The notes under the pieces: generated by a model | Told to the model about the DNA's origin: nothing | What the model saw: the letters and a program-made list of their open reading frames with translations, nothing else | The model's database searches: none | Assembly (NCBI RefSeq): GCF_963082655.1 | Contig: NC_081553.1 | Span: 41,519,812-41,583,811 of the forward strand | DNA from: Stomoxys calcitrans | Taxonomy: Eukaryota > Arthropoda > Insecta > Diptera > Muscidae | Length of the DNA: 64,000 nt | Reading direction: 5' to 3' | Shown here: in pieces, positions 57,849 through 64,000 of the stretch | Layout: each line of letters begins with the position of its first letter | Numbering within the stretch: position 1 is the first letter of the stretch | Program-made: the position numbers and the translations under genes

Positions 57849-58500
57849 GTAAAAGCGTGCTAAGTTCGACCGGGCCGATTCTTATATACCTTCCACCATG
57901 GATCGCATTTGCCATTTGTTCTTTGCCCGGTATCTCTTTACGAATTGCTATGCTATTGGAGCTATATCAGTTTATCTACCGATTTGGGGCATACTTGGAT
58001 TTAATGTTTGTAGACCATAATAGAAGTCATTGTGAACAAATTCAACCAAATCGGATAAGAATTGCGCCCTATAGGCGCTAAATAACTCAAATAGAGAGAT
58101 CGAGCGAGCCATATTAGGTTATGAACTGATTCACACCATATTTTTCACGAAGGTCATGGGAGAAGTTGTTCTGCAAAATTTCAGACAAAAACTGCGACCT
58201 CTATGGGCTCAAGAAGTGCAATCAGGATATGGGTTTATATGGGAGCTATATCAGGTTTCAGACCGATTCAAAACACACTTGGCATACATGTTGAAAGTCA
58301 TAAAAATCGCCATGGTACAAAATTTCAGCTAAATCGGATAAGAATCAAATCTGAAGATCCGTTTATATGGCAGCTATATCAGGTTATAGACCGTTTGGAA
58401 CCACGCTTGGCACAGATGTTGGAAGTCATGGCAAAACGCAACATGCAAAACTTCAGCCAAAGCAGCCACAAAGATTATGATGAAATCCAACCTCTTTGGG
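57849..58500 (+). mobile_element. 153-bp superfamily element, right end missing
   Basis: GAGTAAAAGCGTGCTAAGTT, then CGACCGGGCCGATTCTTATA and the core (AATTTCAGCTAAATCGGATA). Starts exactly where the previous element ends, so the two are tandem. Confidence 0.65.
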
Positions 58501-58961
58501 CTGTAGTTGCCTATCCACAGGATGATGATTATCATTGCTATTGCAAAAACAGCTCACTATCTGCAACAGTACCTACAGCTTAAGCTGCTATCACACGATA
58601 TGTGCATTACATATTTATTGTCACTTTCTGTATTCATAAGACTTTCCTTATATGCCTCAAAAACGCGCTCTAATCATGTATTCGCATATTTATTGTATTT
58701 TTTTTTTTTTTTTTTTTTGTATACACGCGTCTACGCTTCGAAAAAGTTACATATTTTTTCAAGAATCCTTTTCCATATTAAATTTTTCTCTACGTGTCGC
58801 ACCATGTGTACAACTTTCAAAGTTGTTGTAATTGAAACTACATATCGTGTGACGACGTTATCGCACAGTAGGTATATTTCACTTCTGACCCATGTGAGAA
58901 GCAATGATTTGACCTCTCACAGTTACATTGGCGCTACATGGTTTACCACTGACCAATTGGA
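58501..58961. other. Unassigned segment with an inverted repeat
   Basis: TCACACGATATGT (58591-58603) and ACATATCGTGTGA (58850-58862) are a perfect 13-bp inverted pair about 245 bases apart; a 16-base T run lies between them (58690-58717). Could be a small MITE; no target duplication found. Confidence 0.35.
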
Positions 58962-59247
58962 TTAAAAATAGAGATATAGAGCTGAAACTTTGCACAGATT
59001 CTTTTTTTTGTCCATTAGAAGGCTAAGTTCGAAGATGGGAAGCCATATCGGACTATATCTTGATATAGCTCCCGTATAAACCAATCGGCCGATTTGGGGT
59101 CTTAGGCCCATAAAAGCCACGTTTATTATCCGATTTTGATAAAATTTGGGACAGTGAGTTGTGTTAGGCCCTTCGACATCCATCATTAATTTGGCCCAAA
59201 TCGCTCCAGATTTGGATATAGCTGCCACATAGACCGATCCTCCGATT

Positions 59248-60844
59248 CATTTCATTTCATTTCATTTATTTAACACCAAGCACAACAAGATTATATCTTA
59301 TATTTTACTGTGCTGGTTCACAACAGTGCAGTTTCATCAAATAATTCCATTATAAACAATAACTTATAAAAAAATAAATAAATAATTTAATTATAACTTA
59401 TACTACTAGACTACATACAATTTCTACTTATAATAATCATGTAGCTCCTTTTTGAATTCAATAGCATTGCTTATGAGTTGTATATATGATGGGAGGGTGT
59501 TCCAGAGACGAATACTGTTTACAATAAATTGCCTTTCAGTGATTTGAGATTCAAATCTAGGTTGAATCAGTTTGCGCCCTCGATTTGATCTAGCAAATTG
59601 TAGGTGTTTGTAAAGATATTCAGGTTCTTTGTTATAAATAACCTTATGTAGTAATTGCAAGCATTTAACATTTAGTAAATTTTCAACTGAAAGATCAAAA
59701 ATCTGATAAGCAAATTGTGATATGTGGTCATACCGTGGTCTGTTGTATACATATCGTGCAATATCATTGTAGGCAACTTTGATTTTCCTATTGTCATCAG
59801 CACTGCAACTTGCAAATAATTCACAATTATATAGAAGAGTTGGGATTAAGTAAGATTTAGCAAGAAGCATACGAATTTCGAAAGGAGTTGACAGACGAGC
59901 TGCCCACATATTCCGCAGCATACCACGAACTTTTCCCACAGCTGCATTTATATGATTCGTCCAAGTTAAGGTAGAGTTGAATGTTAAACCCAAGTTTGTT
60001 TCTGCTTGAACACGGTTTACAATCGTGTTCTCAATCTTTACTTCAACTTGGTCAGGGATTGTTACACTTCTTTTGTGTATGATGATCAGCTTAGATTTGG
60101 TAGGATTTAAACGTAAGGCATTATTAACAGCCCAACAATATATTAAATTCAAATCATTATTTACATTAGAAATACATGTTTGAAAGTCATTCAGTTTCGT
60201 GCAGGTATACAGTTGAACGTCATCAGCATACATTTGTATCTTACATGTTAAAGGTACATCGGGCAGATCATTAATGTACATGGTGAATAACAATGGGCCC
60301 AAGATTGAGCCTTGGGGCACACCATTTGGAACATGATGCGTATTTGACCAGATATCATTACAATATACAGAGTGAGATCTTTGAGACAGGTACGATGATA
60401 TCAGTTGACAGGCAGTTCGGGAAAAATTAAATAGTTTTGAGAGCTTGACTACAAGAATTTGATGGTTTACAGTATCAAATGCTTTACTGTGATCCAATAG
60501 AAGGAGAAAAGATACCATCTTGTTGTCCATATTTTGTCTAATATTTTCAACAACGTCTATTAAGACAGATGTGCAACTTCTCTTTTTTCTAAAACCAGAT
60601 TGCCATTCTGATAATAGATTTTGAGTGCACAGGAATTGTTCGATTTGATTCGCCATTATGCATTCTAGCGCTTTGGATAAGAACGGTAAGATTGCAATGG
60701 GGCGGTATTCATTATTCGATTTTCTAGTCGGTATGATTTTAGCGAGCTTCCATTCATGCGGAAAGGTGGAGTTGGTCAGAACAGTATTGAAAATATATGT
60801 TACATATGGCAGCAATTTTGGCATGATAATTTTGATAAATCTTG
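59248..60844 (-). mobile_element. 5'-truncated CR1/Jockey-like LINE, recent insertion
   Basis: Flanked by GATT (59244-59247 and 60845-60848) within a repeat core whose empty form (CCTCCGATTTAGGGT) exists at 61128-61142. The 3' end on the minus strand is a short tandem tail of ATGAA units (CATTTCATTTCATTTC on the plus strand at 59247-59262) rather than poly-A. Carries the 466-codon frame below. Confidence 0.88.
59424..60824 (-). CDS. LINE reverse transcriptase (C-terminal portion of ORF2)
   Basis: Uninterrupted 466 codons. Reverse transcriptase blocks in order: NEYRPIAILPFLSKALE (38-54), LLSEWQSGFRKKRSCTS (70-86), LLDHSKAFDTVNHQI (109-123, first catalytic Asp at 111), NGVPQGSILGPLLFTMYIND (167-186), YADDVQLYT (199-207, catalytic Asp pair), LRLNPTKSK and NLGLTFNSTL, then the thumb/connection domain ending RQFIVNSIRLWNTLP. 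The endonuclease and N-terminal fingers are missing by 5' truncation. Frame integrity implies a young insertion. No RNase H follows, unlike the LINE family at 41815. Confidence 0.9.
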   Translation of the reverse strand: MPKLLPYVTYIFNTVLTNSTFPHEWKLAKIIPTRKSNNEYRPIAILPFLSKALECIMANQIEQFLCTQNLLSEWQSGFRKKRSCTSVLIDVVENIRQNMDNKMVSFLLLLDHSKAFDTVNHQILVVKLSKLFNFSRTACQLISSYLSQRSHSVYCNDIWSNTHHVPNGVPQGSILGPLLFTMYINDLPDVPLTCKIQMYADDVQLYTCTKLNDFQTCISNVNNDLNLIYCWAVNNALRLNPTKSKLIIIHKRSVTIPDQVEVKIENTIVNRVQAETNLGLTFNSTLTWTNHINAAVGKVRGMLRNMWAARLSTPFEIRMLLAKSYLIPTLLYNCELFASCSADDNRKIKVAYNDIARYVYNRPRYDHISQFAYQIFDLSVENLLNVKCLQLLHKVIYNKEPEYLYKHLQFARSNRGRKLIQPRFESQITERQFIVNSIRLWNTLPSYIQLISNAIEFKKELHDYYK

Positions 60845-61365
60845 GATTTAGGGTCTTAGGTCCATAAAAGCCACATTTATTATCCGATTTTGCTGAAATT
60901 TGGGACAGTGAGTTGTGTTAGGCCCTTCGACATCCTTCGTCAATTTGGCCCAGATCGGTCCAGATTTGGATATAGATGCCATATAGGGTCTTAGGCCCAT
61001 AAAAGCCACATTAATTATCCGATTTTGCTAACATTTGGGACAGCGAGTTGTGTTAGGCCCTTCGACATCCTTCGTTAATTTGCGCCAGATCGGTCCAGAT
61101 TTGGATATAGCTGCCATATAAACCGATCCTCCGATTTAGGGTTTTGGGCCCATAAAAGGCGCATTTATTGTCCGATGTCGCCGAAATTTGTGTCAGTGAG
61201 CCAAGTTAAGCCCCTTGACATTCTTTAGCAATATGGCACAGATCGGTCCAGATTTGGATACATAGATCTCTCCAGATTTTGCGAAAGGTGGCTTACATAT
61301 ATACCCGAGGTGGTGGGTATTCAAAGTTCGGCCCGGCCGAACTTAACGCCTTTTTACTTGTTCTT

Positions 61366-61560
61366 ATCTCCACCTACCTCCACCTCCACATATTCCTACT
61401 TCAGACTTTGTTACGAATAGCAGTAACAATGGCGAGGGCCTTATGAAGACTGGTATATTTGACACCAAACATTTTGGGGTAGTTGATGGTCAAAATATTT
61501 ACGCCATCAACTCCCACATTTATCTGCTGTGTGCATAATCTGTGTCCATGTGGGAAACAT
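61366..61560. other. Unique-looking intergenic sequence
   Basis: A CCTCCACC-rich bit (61371-61388) and sequence that is not repeat-like; no coding frame of note. Confidence 0.3.
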
Positions 61561-62585
61561 GTTTAAGATTTGGTGGCGTTCATTTTAAATTTCTTGCACC
61601 AAATTAGCGGAAAATTCGGTAAGGTGGTGAACCTATTGCAAGTGTCAATAAAGTATCAATAATCGGAAGATTGGTCTTTATATTGAAATATGATCCAATA
61701 TGGACCACATTCGGTTCAAAAAAAACGAGGATCCTAGTGCAACTCACTGTTTCAAATTGTAGCAAAATCGCACAATAAGTGCGGCTTTTATGGGCTTAAG
61801 ACCCTAAACCGTCCAATCGGCCTTTTTGATAGCTGTACCTAAATATGGGCCAATATTAACCAGATGTCGGTGTGTCTAATAAAGCTCACTGTGAAAATGT
61901 CAACATATTTGGACAAAAAATGCGGCTGTTATGGGCTCAAGGCACCAGTCTTTTGAGAGCTATATTACAATAGGAATCGGTCCAACCTTATAGCTCCCAT
62001 AAGAGCTGATCTCCCGATTTGACATCAAATGTTATCAAATTTGGATGAAATGTTGCACATAATGTTTTGTTAACAATTGCGGCAAGTATGGTCCCAATCT
62101 GTGTATAACCTGATATATCTCCCATTTTGACATCTTGAGCCCCTCAATTTTTATACGATGGGGCTGACATTTTTCATGGGGTGTTCTGTTAGAACTTTTA
62201 ACGGTAGTGCCAAATATGTTCCAATAGTTATATTGCCTTATACAGCTCCCATTTACCGATCACTCGATTTGATATACTTAGCCTCTAGAAGCCGCAAATA
62301 TTTGTTCAATTGGGGTAAAATTTTGCACAAGGTGTTATCTTATAACGATCGATGATCATGCCATGTGTAGTTCAAAGCGGTGTATAACCTGATATAGCTA
62401 ACCTAACCTTAACCTTTTGATACCTAGAAGCCGCAATTTTTGGCCGCGATTACCTTAATTTTGCACGAAGAATTTTTCGTCATGACTTCCAACATCCATG
62501 GTAAGTATTGTCCAAATTATCTAAAATCTGATATAGCTCCCATATGAACCCTGATTAGTCTTCTTCTGCTTCTACTTATCTCCCA
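61561..62585 (-). repeat. Degenerate 153-bp-type repeat core
   Basis: Recognisable phrases (CAATCGGAAGATTGGTC near 61660, TAACCTGATATATCTCCCAT near 62105, TCTAGAAGCCGCAAATATTT near 62283), including at least one change of orientation near 61980. Ends are not seen. Confidence 0.45.
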
Positions 62586-63620
62586 GTGTGACAGAAATTT
62601 GATACCAAAAGTAAAATTATTGTACGTATTCACTCCCTACGAACTTCCACTTGATACCCAATTTGTATCGTTAGAGAAACATGTCTGTTTTTGGGGTTTT
62701 TAGGGGTGGACGGCTCTCAGACAATGCATATCTAATGCCTTTCATTTGATACCCATATTATGCCGATAAACATGACCTATTGCAAGGTTTTTGTGGGTGG
62801 GACCACCCCCAGATATTAGGGTGCACTTTTATATCAAAGTATTTATAACATTACACCCTTAAGTGTTTATGGCCCCTTTTTGACATGGTCCAAATTTGAA
62901 AGTAATTTATTTTGCCTGTTTTTGCGCCACTATTTTGGTTGTTCCATTTTGTTGTTGGATTTATTTGTCCAGCTGAAAACAATATAGTGTTTGTTTTTGG
63001 TTCTATTTGAAATAGAAAGCAAAAAATAACAACCGTTTTTTAAAGTTTTAGGCAAAATGTGGTTGCGATCAATGCATTGGGCAAGCTACCGGGATAACCA
63101 AGCTCCATCTAAGCTTTGTATTCTACTCTCAAATACTTTTCGTTTGGGTCCCATATTGTACCGTTCGGTGTGCAAGTCCATTTGGGGCCTAATTTTGGGG
63201 TGCGGCGAACCCCCCAGTATTGACCCACATTTATATATAAGTTTCAAGTACCTTTCGTTTGAATCCCATATTATCCCGATCGGCTTATCTGTTTGGGGTA
63301 GGTCCAACCATTTTTGAGTCTATAGGTAGTATACAAACAAACTAACTGACAAAGCGCAACACTTTAATTTTTATATATTGTAATAGATTCGTACTCTACT
63401 CTGTCATACATTTAATTTGATATCTATATTGCCCCAATTAATGAACATATCCTATGGGGGGATATTTTGAGAGTGGGGTAACCGCCAAAGAATTGGGGCC
63501 AAATTTTGATATTAAATTCGAACAATACTCCTGAATAACCTTCATTTGATCGAGTTACATGATGATTTGGGGGGTTTTATGGGTAAGTATTTCCCCCTGG
63601 CTGTTTGACCCCAAATACCA
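62586..63620 (+). repeat. Irregular CCTTTCATTTGA-family repeat array, second locus
   Basis: AATGCCTTTCATTTGATACC near 62739, ACTTTTCGTTTGGGTCCC near 63134, TACCTTTCGTTTGAATCCC near 63249 and ACCTTCATTTGATCG near 63538 repeat the units of 30780-32645. Unit spacing is irregular. Confidence 0.6.
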
Positions 63621-63627
63621 ATTTCGT

Positions 63628-64000
63628 TTTTATACCCTCCACCATAGGATGGGGCTATACTAATTTCGTCATTATGTTTATAACACCTCGAAATATGCGT
63701 CTTAGACCCCTTAAAGTATATATATTCTTGATCGTTGTGACATTTTAAGTCGATCTAGACATGTCCGTCCGTCTGTCTGTCGAAAGCACGCTAACTTTTG
63801 AAGGAGTAGAGCTAGCCGCATGAAATTTTGCACAAATACTTCTTATTGGTGTAGGTCGGTTGGGATTGTAAATGGGCCAAATCCGTTCATGTTTTGATAT
63901 AGCTGCCATATTAACCGATCTTGGGTCTTGATTTCTTGACCCTCTTAAGGGCCCAATTCTCGTCTGATTTGGCTGAAATTTTGCACATAGTTTTTTGATA
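63628..64000 (-). mobile_element. 153-bp superfamily element running off the window
   Basis: TTTATACCCTCCACCATAGG at 63630 is the same left end as at 282. It is followed by the terminal region (GTCCGTCCGTCTGTCTGTCG) and the first core unit. Very similar to 282-720. Confidence 0.75.

Larger units (their letters stand above)
58962..61365 (-). mobile_element. 153-bp superfamily element interrupted by a LINE
   Basis: Core phrases before the LINE (ATAAAAGCCACGTTTATTAT, ATTTGGATATAGCTGCCAC) and after it (ATAAAAGCCACATTTATTAT, CAGATCGGTCCAGATTTGG). Right end CCCGAGGTGGTGGGTATTC, AAAGTTCGGCCCGGCCGAAC, CTTTTTACTTGTTC at 61300-61361, one of the best-preserved palindromes in the window. Confidence 0.7.

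Noticed and set aside
58591..58862. 13-bp perfect inverted repeat as ends of a MITE
   Set aside because: No target duplication or second copy was found in the window; listed only as an unassigned segment.

Overview
This is a eukaryotic (brachyceran fly) genomic window, most likely from a muscid such as a stable, horn or house fly. The evidence is three spliced plus-strand genes with close Drosophila-type counterparts, AT-rich non-coding DNA, GT-AG introns, and a very high load of short dispersed repeats built around motifs such as CTGCCATATAAACCGATC. Species assignment is inference.

Layout. (1) 1-2.9 kb holds the last three exons of a PLP-homeostasis protein (YggS/PLPBP family); the intron between two of them is almost entirely one repeat element. 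(2) 2.9-20 kb is a gene-free transposon field: a decayed non-LTR retrotransposon, two tRNA-derived SINE families, blocks of a 153-bp tandem-repeat element, a duplicated ~270-bp segment and a deleted mariner inserted inside a SINE. (3) 20.8-27.9 kb is the muscle myosin regulatory light chain gene (Mlc2). Its first coding exon carries only the ATG, followed by a 3.7-kb AT-rich intron and two conserved exons encoding a 221-residue EF-hand protein. (4) 28-39 kb is a second transposon field with two mariner-derived MITEs, a foldback element with a tRNA-like loop, and more 153-bp elements. (5) 39.1-56.2 kb is an 11-exon gene for a secreted, probably GPI-anchored, 1154-residue protein made of several degenerate Cu/Zn superoxide dismutase domains (I read it as Rsod). 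Three of its ten introns are inflated to 2.3-5.9 kb by nested transposons; the other seven are 58-149 bp. (6) 56.4-64 kb is a third repeat field with one 5'-truncated but open LINE whose empty site can be reconstructed.

The three genes are functionally unrelated (vitamin B6 homeostasis, muscle contraction, extracellular SOD-like protein). The more unusual content is in the repeats: (a) a superfamily of elements with an exact 153-bp (51-codon) core period shared by strongly diverged subfamilies, a near-perfect palindrome at one end and inverted-repeat ends, resembling a non-autonomous Helitron/Helentron-type element; (b) a SINE and a LINE sharing the same ~70-bp 3' tail, implying the LINE mobilises the SINE; (c) a mariner with its DNA-binding half deleted plus three 237-bp MITEs made from its ends; (d) several datable nested insertions; and (e) one SOD domain that keeps all four copper ligands while the other domains have lost them. 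All calls were made by reading the sequence; no database search was run.
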